In this document: positions 48,043 through 56,916 of the stretch, piece after piece
Layout: each line of letters starts with the position of its first letter
Position numbering within the stretch: the stretch's first letter is position 1
Assembly (NCBI RefSeq): GCF_002022445.1
Contig: NZ_MUYE01000001.1
Location: 1,116,001 to 1,180,000 of the forward strand
Direction: 5' to 3'
From: Bartonella sp. AR 15-3
GTDB taxonomy: Bacteria; Pseudomonadota; Alphaproteobacteria; Rhizobiales; Rhizobiaceae
Length of the DNA stretch: 64,000 nucleotides
The notes under the pieces: generated by a model
The model's database searches: none
What the model was told of the DNA's origin: nothing
What the model saw: only the letters and a program-made list of their open reading frames with translations
Program-made: the position numbers and the translations under genes

Positions 48043-48744
48043 ATGCGCGTATTATTAATTGAAGATGATAAAACAACCACTAAAAGTATCGAATTGATGC
48101 TAAAATCAGAAAACTTTAATGTTTACATTACTGATCTAGGTGAAGAAGGTATCGATCTAGGGAAACTCTATGATTACGATATCATTTTGCTTGATCTGAA
48201 TCTTCCTGATATGTCAGGCTATGATGTCTTACGAACCTTAAGACTAGAAAAAATAAAGACTCCCGTGCTTATTCTTTCTGGTATGGGAGATATTAAAGAT
48301 AAAGTTCGTGGTTTTGGCTTTGGTGCTGATGATTACATGACTAAACCTTTCCATAAAGATGAATTAATTGCGCGTATTCATGCTGTTGTACGCCGCTCTA
48401 AAGGTCATGCACAATCAATTATCACTACTGGCGATCTTACTATTAATCTTGATGCTAAAACAGTTGAAGTTGCAGGTCATCCTGTTCATCTCACAGGAAA
48501 AGAATACCAAATGCTCGAGCTTCTATCTCTACGCAAAGGTACTACACTAACCAAAGAAATGTTTCTCAATCATCTCTATGGTGGCATGGACGAACCTGAA
48601 CTCAAAATTATTGATGTCTTTATCTGCAAACTGCGGAAAAAGCTAGATGCAGTATCTTCTGGCGTCAATTATATCGATACAGTTTGGGGACGTGGCTACG
48701 TATTACGTGATCCCATTAAAGAAAACATACGAAAAACTGCTTAA
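48043..48744 (+). CDS. ctrA: Cell-cycle master response regulator CtrA
   Basis: A 233-residue OmpR-type regulator. In the receiver domain, the acidic residues are in [10 protein letters not shown], Asp51 in [17 protein letters not shown] is the phosphorylation site, and Thr/Ser and Lys are in LILSGMG and [10 protein letters not shown]. The DNA-binding winged helix contains [32 protein letters not shown] and [14 protein letters not shown], a sequence specific to CtrA. It controls cell division, DNA methylation and envelope genes in alphaproteobacteria, receiving phosphate from ChpT. chpT, sciP, fliJ and eipA surround it here. It has its own intrinsic terminator. Unlike many CtrA proteins it does not end in two alanines; the last residues are RKTA, so recognition by the ClpXP adaptor path may differ. 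Confidence 0.97.
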   Translation: MRVLLIEDDKTTTKSIELMLKSENFNVYITDLGEEGIDLGKLYDYDIILLDLNLPDMSGYDVLRTLRLEKIKTPVLILSGMGDIKDKVRGFGFGADDYMTKPFHKDELIARIHAVVRRSKGHAQSIITTGDLTINLDAKTVEVAGHPVHLTGKEYQMLELLSLRKGTTLTKEMFLNHLYGGMDEPELKIIDVFICKLRKKLDAVSSGVNYIDTVWGRGYVLRDPIKENIRKTA

Positions 48745-48765
48745 GTGATAAGACTTATAACTATT

Positions 48766-48799
48766 AAAATCTCGGATATCAAATGCTGAGATTTTTTTT
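48766..48799 (+). terminator. Terminator of ctrA
   Basis: Stem AAAATCTC / GAGATTTT with a 14-base loop and a following run of eight T. Located 22 bases after the ctrA stop. Confidence 0.8.
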
Positions 48800-48893
48800 G
48801 TTGTCTATCAAGAAAAATTCTACAATTGTCATTTATCAAGCAGCATTTCGCTGTCTTATTTTAATTTTAGTATAATGAAAAATTTCATTCTAT

Positions 48894-49532
48894 TCAGAAT
48901 TTCTTTATACTTTCTAAAATAATGCAGTCACTGGTTTCATGTATGCTTATTTTCATAGCTGTTATCTCAGCAAGTAATACCGTATAATATAATTGAGCAA
49001 CACGTGCATCAACTAGCTCTTTCGGCATTGTTCCGTTATATAATTCAATAAAATGAGAAGGGACACGTAACATTTTACCACAAATTTTGAAGCGAAATAA
49101 ACGTTGATCTGTATCTTGTAAAATTACAACACCTATTTCACCACCTTGAACAACCGTTGCATTTGCAATCAATAATAAATTTAGCAAAAGCTTAACTTCA
49201 TCTTTTGGTAGAAGAAAAGAAGCAGCTTGCCACTTCAAAACTGCTTTTTCTTCTTTCATATATTGTTGAGACACCTGTTCAGCAAAACTCGTATCTATTT
49301 TGTCCTCTATCCCTCCTATAGATCCAAAAGCCATCCGCGCAAATTGTAAACGTGCAGAAGCATTTGCAACAGATAGACGTACTAATTGCAAAGCATCTTC
49401 ATCAGCATTTCCTTCATCATAAAGTTCCATAGCATTTTGAATAGCACCAATAGGAGAAATTAAATCGTGACAAATACGACTACAAAGCAAAGCAGCCAGA
49501 TCAGTCGACTTCAAAGAAACAGCTAACGTCAT
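48894..49532 (-). CDS. chpT: Histidine phosphotransferase ChpT
   Basis: A 212-residue protein of the histidine phosphotransferase ChpT family, which resembles a histidine kinase dimer without ATP-binding activity. The phosphorylated residue is His22 in ALLCSRICHDLISPIGAIQNAMEL (key CHDLISP). The second half has the degenerate ATPase-like fold (EVKLLLNLLLIANATVVQGGEIGV). ChpT relays phosphate from the hybrid kinase CckA to CtrA and CpdR. Its position, convergent with ctrA and divergent from eipA, is as in Brucella, and this supports the assignment. Confidence 0.94.
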   Translation of the reverse strand: MTLAVSLKSTDLAALLCSRICHDLISPIGAIQNAMELYDEGNADEDALQLVRLSVANASARLQFARMAFGSIGGIEDKIDTSFAEQVSQQYMKEEKAVLKWQAASFLLPKDEVKLLLNLLLIANATVVQGGEIGVVILQDTDQRLFRFKICGKMLRVPSHFIELYNGTMPKELVDARVAQLYYTVLLAEITAMKISIHETSDCIILESIKKF

Positions 49533-49602
49533 ATTTATTATAGCTCCTCAATTCTGAATCTTTTCAACTGCAACCTTTAACACCTAATGCATGTACAGAA
49601 AT

Positions 49603-49618
49603 TTAACAATCACATTAA
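49603..49618. promoter_or_regulatory. Weak CtrA-box-like site between chpT and eipA
   Basis: TTAA (49603-49606), eight bases, TTAA (49615-49618). A canonical CtrA box has seven bases between half sites, so this is off by one. It is listed because eipA in Brucella is reported as CtrA-regulated. Confidence 0.25.
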
Positions 49619-49743
49619 AATCTTTTTTTAGGAATAAATTTAAGAATTTAAATAACTTTATGCTTTATTTTCTATTTATTGGATAAATATTATAATTCTA
49701 TCCTCTTGTATATAATTAATAAAAATTAAAAGAGATAAATCCC

Positions 49744-50340
49744 ATGGCACACTCTCCCTTATCACGTTGGTATATGAATATTGTATTCTTTACGTCCCTT
49801 TTATTTATAATAACAAATATAGCAAATGCCCAGCTCACACCAATAGAAGAGAATAATCAAAATTTCTCATTACAAGAAATTATTGCTTCTGGTCATAATT
49901 TTTTTGGTAAAACAACAGGAAGCATAGCCACCGCAATTGAAAATATTTTTTCACGATATGGACATCCAAATGCTTATATTTTAGGAGAAGAAGCATCTGG
50001 AGCTTTTTTTGCTGGATTAACTTATGGTGAAGGAAAAATCTTCACAAAAAATTATGGCCAACATAAAATTTTTTGGCAAGGTCCATCTTTAGGATGGGAT
50101 TTTGGCGGTCAAGGATCCCGTTTAATGATCTTAGTTTATGATCTTGATAAGATAAATAATTTATGGGGACGCTATGGAGGTATTTCGGGTTCGGCCTATT
50201 TAATTGCAGGTGTCGGCTTTCATGTTCTTAAAAGGAACAATACTCTGTTAATTCCGATACGCACAGGCGTTGGTGCACGCCTTGGCATCAATATGGGATA
50301 TTTAAAATTAACACCTGCGCCAACGTGGAACCCATTTTAA
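49744..50340 (+). CDS. eipA: Envelope integrity protein EipA (DUF1134)
   Basis: A 198-residue periplasmic protein. Residues 1-29 form a signal peptide with a hydrophobic core (MNIVFFTSLLFIIT) and cleavage after IANA. The rest is a DUF1134 domain: SLQEIIASGHNFFG, AIENIFSRYGHPNAYILGEEASGAF, GLTYGEGKIFTKN, then SLGWDFGGQGSR and VGARLGINMGYLKLTP. In Brucella, EipA supports envelope stress resistance and virulence and is under CtrA control. The same neighbours, chpT and ctrA, are found here, so an orthologous role is likely. It is followed by a membrane coiled-coil gene after 23 bases. Confidence 0.9.
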   Translation: MAHSPLSRWYMNIVFFTSLLFIITNIANAQLTPIEENNQNFSLQEIIASGHNFFGKTTGSIATAIENIFSRYGHPNAYILGEEASGAFFAGLTYGEGKIFTKNYGQHKIFWQGPSLGWDFGGQGSRLMILVYDLDKINNLWGRYGGISGSAYLIAGVGFHVLKRNNTLLIPIRTGVGARLGINMGYLKLTPAPTWNPF

Positions 50341-50363
50341 AACTGTTACTGAAAAGAGGCATT

Positions 50364-51020
50364 ATGTTTACCCAATCAATTCTTTTTTTCATTCTCGGAA
50401 TTGCAACTATTTCTTGGTTGTTAGTCCTTGTTTCCCCTCTCATTTGGCGTAAAATGCTTCATTTTGCATACCAGTCTGTTTCTGCAAAAATTCCGTTATC
50501 ACTTATTGAAGTACAAGCAAATCACAACTTTCTTTGTGCCCAGCATGCTGTAGAGTTAGCACGTCATACACAAAGATATGATTCTTTACAAAAGAAATAT
50601 GCTCAACTAAAAATACAACTTAGTCCCCAACAAGAACAGCTTTGCCCTTCATATTTTTCCGAGCAGTGTACTTCTCTTCTCTCTACTAAAATAGAATCAG
50701 TAGAAAAAGAAAACAACATCCTTGCAAAAAATACTTTTATAAAGGAAACTAAAGCTATGCACGAAAAAATAGCACATTATAAAAAACGTCTAAAAAACAT
50801 TCAAATCGATGAGCTTGATACTGCTGCTAAAGATCAATTATTGCATGAATTATGCGAAGAAACAAAAGAATTAGCAGCCACGTTAGCGGCTCATATCGCC
50901 GTAAAAGAAGGTAAAAACTCATCTATTAATAAATTAACTAAAGACTCTAAAAACAAAAACGATCTTGCATCTTATATTCGCAAAAAAGTTGCTAATATTG
51001 AAAAATTAAATCATAGCTAA
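50364..51020 (+). CDS. Single-pass membrane protein with coiled coil, unknown function
   Basis: A 218-residue protein from the ATG at 50364, which has AAGAGG five bases upstream; the frame opens earlier inside eipA without a site. Residues 3-25 are a membrane helix (QSILFFILGIATISWLLVLV). The rest is charged and helical, with coiled-coil segments (QRYDSLQKKYAQLKIQL and IAHYKKRLKNIQIDELDTAAKDQLLHEL) and a Lys/Asn-rich tail. No family is recognised. It is probably co-transcribed with eipA, and its place in the CtrA cluster suggests an envelope role, but this is only inference. Rhizobia have membrane-anchored coiled-coil proteins at this location; the identity is uncertain. Confidence 0.72.
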   Translation: MFTQSILFFILGIATISWLLVLVSPLIWRKMLHFAYQSVSAKIPLSLIEVQANHNFLCAQHAVELARHTQRYDSLQKKYAQLKIQLSPQQEQLCPSYFSEQCTSLLSTKIESVEKENNILAKNTFIKETKAMHEKIAHYKKRLKNIQIDELDTAAKDQLLHELCEETKELAATLAAHIAVKEGKNSSINKLTKDSKNKNDLASYIRKKVANIEKLNHS

Positions 51021-51500
51021 ATAATAAAAGATATCCTTGATAAGCCGATGACTAAAAGAACAACGACTGACATAATTGATTAATATAAATGCCATGAAAA
51101 CTTTGTCATTATGAGCTCGCACTATCAACAATAGCCAATTTGCAAATAATAAACTCTTATTATTCAAGTTTTAGCTGCAAAACAGTGTATTTTTTTTTAT
51201 AATTTTTTCTTATTTTAATTTTTTTTCAATCCTTCAGAATATACAATGTTATCAAAATATTAGTAATAATAATAAGATGTTTATGTTTTTCTTCATACTG
51301 ACATAGATATTTGTTGTTTCTTTTTCTATGAATAATACTATACTTCTCACTTCCATAATCCGCTTGATATCAGCCTCATAAGTGGAAGCATGTATAAAAT
51401 CATTAATAGATATGTAAAACATGAAAAACGATATAGACTAAAATAATCAAAATCTCATAATATGATATATTATATAAATAGAGCGATTCTTCTACAGATT
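51021..51500. other. Intergenic region, 480 bp, nothing recognised
   Basis: Very AT-rich sequence between two convergent genes, with no terminator hairpin, RNA gene or coding relic I can support. Confidence 0.4.
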
Positions 51501-52619
51501 TTACGCACTATAAAAATCTCTTATACATTGAATAATTTTATCTTGATTACTTTGAGATAAATAAGGATGCATAGGTAAACTTAAGACACAACTTCCCAAA
51601 TATTCAGAAACAGAAAGAGAATCTTTTACATAGGAGAAATTTTTATAAGCTGGTTGTAAATGTAATGGAGTATTATAATAAATCATTGTAGGAACACTAT
51701 TTTTTTGTAAATATGCTTTTAACTGATCGCGATTTTTTACCTTAATAGTGTATTGTGCATAAACACAACGAATATTTTCTTTCACTTCTGGAACTGCCAC
51801 AATATCTTTTAAATTCTCAGAATAACGTTGTGCAATTGCTGCACGTTTTTCTATCTCATCTTCAAAAATAACAAGCTTTTCTAACAAAATTGCGGCTTGA
51901 ATTGTATCTAATCGTGAATTTATACCAATACGTACATTGTCATATTGCGTTTTACCTTTACCATGAAATAGTATTGAACGTAAAAGAGCTGCCATATCAT
52001 CATCATTGGTCATCATAGCTCCCCCATCGCCATAACACCCTAGAGGTTTTGCTGGATAAAAACTAGTTGCTGCAACGTCACCAAAAGCCCCACACATAAC
52101 ATTGCCACTTTTACCACCTATCGACTGAGCAGTATCTTCAATAACAAGAAGATCTTCCTTTTTAGCTACTAGAGAAATTTGATCATAATCAGCAGGAAGC
52201 CCAAATAAATCAACAGCAATAATAGCTTTTGGTTTAAGACGTCCCTCTTGTTTAACCATTTCGATTGCTTCACAAAGTTTATCAACATCAATATTGAATG
52301 TATCAGATTTTACATCAACAAACACAGGCTCTGCTCCCACCAAAGCCGCAACTTCTGCAGTTGCAGAAAAAGTAAAGCTAGGACAAAAGACAGCATCACC
52401 TGGACCAATATTTTTAGCCATAAGAGGCATCATCAATGCATCTGTTCCATTAGCACAAGCAATAACATGTTTAACACTAAGATAGTCTGCTAACTTTTCT
52501 TCAAATTCTGTTACTTTCGGTCCTAAAATATACTGACCACTAGCTATAACATGTGCAATTGCAGCATTAATTTTATCTTCGATGCGCGCATGCTGCGCTC
52601 TAAGGTCAATGAATTGCAT
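51501..52619 (-). CDS. DegT/DnrJ/EryC1/StrS-family sugar aminotransferase
   Basis: A 372-residue PLP enzyme. The N-terminal signature is FIDLRAQHARIEDKINAAIA with ACANGTDALMM. The cofactor Asp is in VIEDTAQSIGG, and the PLP lysine is K191 in TSFYPAKPLGCYGDGGA. The C-terminal half includes GINSRLDTIQAAILLEKL. Enzymes of this family transfer an amino group to keto-sugar nucleotides used for lipopolysaccharide or capsule. A sugar dehydrogenase gene (52665-53621) lies just upstream on the same strand. The pair fits a WlbA/WbpB plus WbpE-type route to a 3-amino sugar, though the other enzymes of that path are not in this window. Confidence 0.87.
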   Translation of the reverse strand: MQFIDLRAQHARIEDKINAAIAHVIASGQYILGPKVTEFEEKLADYLSVKHVIACANGTDALMMPLMAKNIGPGDAVFCPSFTFSATAEVAALVGAEPVFVDVKSDTFNIDVDKLCEAIEMVKQEGRLKPKAIIAVDLFGLPADYDQISLVAKKEDLLVIEDTAQSIGGKSGNVMCGAFGDVAATSFYPAKPLGCYGDGGAMMTNDDDMAALLRSILFHGKGKTQYDNVRIGINSRLDTIQAAILLEKLVIFEDEIEKRAAIAQRYSENLKDIVAVPEVKENIRCVYAQYTIKVKNRDQLKAYLQKNSVPTMIYYNTPLHLQPAYKNFSYVKDSLSVSEYLGSCVLSLPMHPYLSQSNQDKIIQCIRDFYSA

Positions 52620-52664
52620 ATTAACTCCGTTGATAATCAGAACAATATGAAAGTATACTTCATT

Positions 52665-53621
52665 TTATCCATAATGATCGGTACTAGCTGCAGTTAAAAC
52701 TTTCAAAATAGCGATAGCATCTTTTCCATTTGTACGAGGCGATTGGCGTGTCTCAATACAATTTAGAAAATGCTGCAATTCGTAGGTAAGCGGTAAACCT
52801 TCACAAATATCAATATAATTTATCTTATCAGCCTTAGAAATCCATTTTTTATTCTCCTGCCAAACAGAAAAACGGTGAAATGCTAATTTGCGATTCCACG
52901 GTTCCATATCATCGAATACAAGCATAGCCTTTGTCCCAACAACTGTTAAGCGCCTTTCACAGTAAGGATTAAGACGTGAAGTAAAAAGGTGACTACGTAT
53001 ACCATTTGGAAATATCATATGAACATGTGCAAAATCAGAAAGCTGGTTAATTACTGCAGATCCTTCTCCATGCACCTGAGCAGGTTCACATTTTGTTAAA
53101 GCTAAAATCATTGAAAGATCATGGGGTGCAAGGTCCCATAAAGCACTACTTTGTGTATGAAATTTACCAAAGCCTAACCGATGAGAATAAATATAACGAA
53201 TATCCCCTAACACTTCTTGCTCTATTAACTCGCATAATTTTTCAAAGGCAGGGTGAAAACATAAAATATGACCTACCATAAAAACCCGCCCATATTCATT
53301 AGCAATCTGAACTTGAAGTTCAGCATCAGCTACATTCAAAGCAATTGGTTTTTCAACCAAAACATCCTTACCATTCTTAAGAGCCCGTAGTGCATTTTCT
53401 GTATGAAATTGTGGAGGTAGAGCTAAAACAAGCGCATCAATCTCTTTATGAGTAAAAAGCTTATCGGGTGTAATAGCTAGAACACCATATGTACTTGCAA
53501 AATGCGCAGCGCGATTGAAATCAGCATCAGAAACCGCTGCTAAAACTCCAAGATTTTGAAGGGTCTGTATATGATTTTTACCCCAATAACCGCACCCTAA
53601 AACCGCTACACGTGGCGCCAT
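52665..53621 (-). CDS. Gfo/Idh/MocA-family sugar dehydrogenase
   Basis: A 318-residue protein. The NAD-binding motif VAVLGCGYWGKNH is at the N-terminus, the catalytic-region lysine is in VLVEKPIALNV, and the conserved His in WDLAPHDLSMIL. The C-terminal domain has LTVVGTKAMLVFDD. The family oxidises sugars or sugar nucleotides with NAD. Together with the DegT-type aminotransferase downstream (45 bases apart), it probably oxidises C3 of a UDP-sugar acid before amination, by analogy with WlbA/WbpB. No glycosyltransferase is adjacent. The gene starts 170 bases from tRNA-Met. Complete and without frameshifts. Confidence 0.87.
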   Translation of the reverse strand: MAPRVAVLGCGYWGKNHIQTLQNLGVLAAVSDADFNRAAHFASTYGVLAITPDKLFTHKEIDALVLALPPQFHTENALRALKNGKDVLVEKPIALNVADAELQVQIANEYGRVFMVGHILCFHPAFEKLCELIEQEVLGDIRYIYSHRLGFGKFHTQSSALWDLAPHDLSMILALTKCEPAQVHGEGSAVINQLSDFAHVHMIFPNGIRSHLFTSRLNPYCERRLTVVGTKAMLVFDDMEPWNRKLAFHRFSVWQENKKWISKADKINYIDICEGLPLTYELQHFLNCIETRQSPRTNGKDAIAILKVLTAASTDHYG

Positions 53622-53790
53622 TTCTTATGCCTTATTCTGTCAATAATATAAGATTCATACTTTCACTCATTCCATATCCGGGATGAAATAGAATAACAAG
53701 AGAAAAGCTTAAAAACGATGCTTGACATCTCACTATTCTACCTTTTAGTATCCGCCGAAGATAAAATGACTTATAAGATTTATCTATTTT

Positions 53791-53864
53791 GGCGGAGTAG
53801 CTCAGTAGGTTAGAGCAGAGGAATCATAATCCTTGTGTCGGGGGTTCGAATCCCTCCTCCGCTA
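53791..53864 (+). tRNA. tRNA-Met (CAU)
   Basis: A 74-nt cloverleaf: acceptor stem GGCGGAG / CTCCGCT with one G-U pair, D loop AGCTCAGTAGGTTAGAGC, anticodon arm AGGAATCATAATCCT with loop ATCATAA, so the anticodon is CAU. The T arm GGGGGTTCGAATCCC is perfect. The gene ends at the discriminator A followed by CCG, so the CCA end must be added by the CCA enzyme. An elongator Met tRNA is most likely; a tRNA-Ile2 with a modified CAU anticodon is not excluded. The initiator type, which has GGG/CCC pairs below the anticodon, is excluded. Confidence 0.95.
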
Positions 53865-54346
53865 CCGATGTTTGTTTTATGACATTTTTTAGAAAATTTT
53901 TCATTATATAATTCTATTAATTCTACTGAATATTATAAATAACTTTTTATAATCAATGAATAGAAATCAAGAAGAAATATATAAATTCTTCTCAAAAAAA
54001 TTACTAAGAAAAATTCTATAGCAATACTATCCTTTAATCACTCAAGGACTTAATGTAATTATATTAGAGAAAAGATAATGACAAAAACATAATCATAGAA
54101 AAATAAATCATTATTTTGCATTTTTTTATTTTCAATTTTAATAAGAAAATTGTTACAAGCAGTATCATCACAATAATAATACTAGTTGTTCAGAATTGAT
54201 TGTTTAGATTTGTAATAAAGCCATGTGTAATCGTATACACAGGACATAACCTTATCATTAAAATTGTAACTTCTTACCCTATATTTTTTAAATACCGAGC
54301 TTTGGAAAGAGCTATCTAAGAAAGAAAGTTGGCCTCTTCATAATAC
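53865..54346. other. Intergenic region after tRNA-Met, 482 bp
   Basis: No gene is supported. A short perfect hairpin TGTGTA/TACACA with a six-base loop lies at 54224-54241. I looked for integrase remains or a repeat of the tRNA 3' end and found none. Confidence 0.4.
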
Positions 54347-55132
54347 TTATAATGTTTTCTCTTCTTTATGAACAATAACCTCAATACTGGATTTAAAAAA
54401 CATTGTTGTATAGTCATTTTTTGAGTGTAAGCGACGCAAATCGTTGTTGCTTAGCTCTTCAATAATCATACCTTTGTGCATAATCCCAACACGTTCACAT
54501 ATATGTGCAATAACAGCAAGATCATGAGAAACCATTAAATAAGTCAAGCGTTTTTCTTTTCGTAATGATTTTAATAAATTTAAAATTTCAGCCTGCACTG
54601 ATACATCCAATGCAGATGTTGGTTCATCAAGTAACAAAACTGCTGGTTCAATAATCAAAGCACGAGCAAGAGCAACACGCTGACGTTGACCTCCAGATAA
54701 CTCGTGTGGATAACGATAAAAAAATGAAGAACCTAAACCAACAGAATCCAAAACATCATTTATCCGTTCTTTTTTATTGTCCATGTTATGGATCGAAAGA
54801 GCTTCAGAAAGAGCAGTATAAATCATTTTTCTTGGATGAAGTGATGCATAAGGATCTTGAAAGACCATTTGAATACGACGTAGAAAAGCCTTGTCTTTTT
54901 TCTGTGATACTTCTTTTCCATCAAAAATGAAACGTCCACTAGAACAGGGAACCAATCCAACTAATGCATTCAAAATAGTTGATTTACCGCACCCTGATTC
55001 ACCAATCAAACCATAAGCCTCACCGCGTCTAATATAAAAATTGACATTTTTTACAACCGGCGCTGCTCGATAACCACGTCCAAAAGTCACAGATAAATCA
55101 GAAACCTCAACAATATTTTCATAATTGGTCAT
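54347..55132 (-). CDS. Oligopeptide-type ABC transporter ATP-binding protein (second, DppF-like)
   Basis: A 261-residue ATPase from the ATG at 55132, preceded by AGAGG. Walker A GESGCGKST, signature LSGGQRQR and Walker B LLLDEPTSALD are intact, and the D-loop and switch His follow in VSHD. Length and order identify it as the DppF/OppF subunit. It starts one base after the stop of the DppD-like gene, so translation is coupled. Last gene of the importer operon, with no terminator hairpin identified. Confidence 0.92.
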   Translation of the reverse strand: MTNYENIVEVSDLSVTFGRGYRAAPVVKNVNFYIRRGEAYGLIGESGCGKSTILNALVGLVPCSSGRFIFDGKEVSQKKDKAFLRRIQMVFQDPYASLHPRKMIYTALSEALSIHNMDNKKERINDVLDSVGLGSSFFYRYPHELSGGQRQRVALARALIIEPAVLLLDEPTSALDVSVQAEILNLLKSLRKEKRLTYLMVSHDLAVIAHICERVGIMHKGMIIEELSNNDLRRLHSKNDYTTMFFKSSIEVIVHKEEKTL

Positions 55133-55133
55133 G

Positions 55134-56003
55134 CTAACCTCTTTCAACACCATTAACAATCGTAGGTCCATGTAACCAACTAGGATCCCTCTCAGGAACA
55201 GCTAAAACATCAACTGGATTATCAAGCCGTGGCAAACTTGCTAACAAAGCTTTTGTATAGGGATGACATGCATGAGACAAATCAGATGCTGACAATTCTT
55301 CCAATATACGACCAGCATACATTACTAAAACGCGATCACAAAAATTAGCAATCATATTCAAATCATGACTAATGAAAATAAGTCCCATTCCAAATTTTGT
55401 TACAAGCTCATCCAACACCATTAAAACTTGCAATCTAACTGTGATATCAAGTGCAGATGTTGGCTCATCAGCAATAATTAAATCAGGCTTTGAAATAAGC
55501 ATCATAGCAATCATAACCCGCTGTCCCATTCCACCTGATATTTCATGAGGAAATAATCGCATAACATGTTCAGGATTACGAATATGAACAGATTCTAACA
55601 TAGAAATTGTCTGTTCCCATGCATCCATTTTTGAAACACGATAATGAACACGGTAAGCTTCTATGATCTGATCCCCAATTCGTATTAACGGATTAAGTGA
55701 ATATTTTGGATCTTGTAAAATCATTGCAATACGTTTTCCCCGAATAGTACGCATCTGAGATTCATTCGCAGATAATAAGTCTATATCATCAAAACGCATT
55801 TTTTTAGCTTTAACGATTGCTGACTTCGGATTTAGTTTTAAAATCGCACGTCCAGTGATTGATTTTCCAGATCCAGATTCTCCAACAATTCCAATTTTTT
55901 CTTTCCCAGCAGAAAAGCTAACACCACGCACAACATCTGAAATGCCACCTGTTATAGGAAATGAAATGCATAAATCTTCTATCTCTAATAATTTTTTATC
56001 CAT
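55134..56003 (-). CDS. Oligopeptide-type ABC transporter ATP-binding protein (DppD-like)
   Basis: A 289-residue ATPase from the ATG at 56003; a longer frame of 24 extra residues overlaps dppC and is not credible. Walker A is GESGSGKS, the signature ISGGMGQRVMIAM is a mild variant, and Walker B is LIIADEPTSALD. The C-terminus has the oligopeptide-family tail (YAGRILEELSASDL, CHPYTKALLASLP), including a Cys of the kind that in some relatives binds an iron-sulfur cluster. The start lies eight bases inside the end of the DppC-like gene. Energises import through the DppB/C-like channel. Confidence 0.92.
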   Translation of the reverse strand: MDKKLLEIEDLCISFPITGGISDVVRGVSFSAGKEKIGIVGESGSGKSITGRAILKLNPKSAIVKAKKMRFDDIDLLSANESQMRTIRGKRIAMILQDPKYSLNPLIRIGDQIIEAYRVHYRVSKMDAWEQTISMLESVHIRNPEHVMRLFPHEISGGMGQRVMIAMMLISKPDLIIADEPTSALDITVRLQVLMVLDELVTKFGMGLIFISHDLNMIANFCDRVLVMYAGRILEELSASDLSHACHPYTKALLASLPRLDNPVDVLAVPERDPSWLHGPTIVNGVERG

Positions 56004-56913
56004 TACGCGGATCCAATATATCACGAAGTCCATCGCCCAAAAGATTAAAAGCAAGGCTTGTAAGCAATATTGCACAACCAGGAACTGCTGCCAACCACCA
56101 ACTTGTCATCATAAATTCACGACCAGTTGAAAGCATAGCCCCCCATTCAGGACTGGGTGGCTGAGCGCCTAATCCTAAAAAACCAAGACCTGCAGCCGTT
56201 AAAATAATCGCAGACATATTCAATGTTAACCGTACAATTACAGATGGAATACACATTGGTGCAATATGGAATAGAATAATTCGACAAGAAGATGCTCCTT
56301 GTAGACGAACGGCGGAAACGTAATCAGACGAGCGTATTGTCAGAGTTTCAGCACGTGCTAAGCGTGCAATTGGTGGCCATGCTGCAATTGAAATCGCAAT
56401 TGCAGCATTTTCAATACCTGGCCCTAAAGCAGCTGAAAAAGCAAGTGCTAAAATCAAACTTGGAAAAGCAAGAAAAATATCAACAATGCGCATCAAAATA
56501 GTATCAACCCATCCTCCTACATATCCAGCTGTCGTCCCTACAATGAGGCCTATAGGTGCCACAATAATCGTAGTTAAAAAAACAATATAAAGGGTAATAC
56601 GCATACCAAAAATTAAGCGACTAAAAATATCACGTCCTAACTCATCTGTTCCCAAATAATGCGATGTAGATGGTGGAAGAAGTCGATGAGCAAGATCATT
56701 GTTTACAATATCATGGGTAGCAATCCAAGGTGCAAAAATCGCACACAAAATAACAGAAAAAATAATAACAAAACCCAATAAAGCAGAAATATTATGAAAA
56801 AACCTAATTAATAAGTGATAAAATTTCTGTATATTCGCCTGAATAACTGAATGTGGAACAGGCTCATTTAACCAATGTCTTAATTGTGATTTATTCTCGT
56901 GCAATATTGCCAT
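55996..56913 (-). CDS. Oligopeptide-type ABC transporter permease (DppC-like)
   Basis: A 305-residue permease with an N-terminal soluble stretch, then about six membrane helices. The cytoplasmic coupling motif (EAA loop) is visible as IARLARAETLTIRSSDYVSAVRLQGASSCRIILFHI, with key motif SDYVSAVRLQGAS. The N-terminal region HYLGTDELGRDIFSRLIFG is typical of DppC. It forms the inner-membrane channel with the DppB-like subunit, three bases upstream in the operon. Confidence 0.93.
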   Translation of the reverse strand: MAILHENKSQLRHWLNEPVPHSVIQANIQKFYHLLIRFFHNISALLGFVIIFSVILCAIFAPWIATHDIVNNDLAHRLLPPSTSHYLGTDELGRDIFSRLIFGMRITLYIVFLTTIIVAPIGLIVGTTAGYVGGWVDTILMRIVDIFLAFPSLILALAFSAALGPGIENAAIAISIAAWPPIARLARAETLTIRSSDYVSAVRLQGASSCRIILFHIAPMCIPSVIVRLTLNMSAIILTAAGLGFLGLGAQPPSPEWGAMLSTGREFMMTSWWLAAVPGCAILLTSLAFNLLGDGLRDILDPRNG

Positions 56914-56916
56914 AAT

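Noticed and set aside
49603-49618. CtrA box upstream of eipA
   Set aside because: The half sites are eight bases apart instead of seven; kept only as a low-confidence feature, not as a finding.
53791-54346. Genomic island integrated at tRNA-Met
   Set aside because: No integrase, no repeat of the tRNA 3' end and no change of base composition that I can see on either side.
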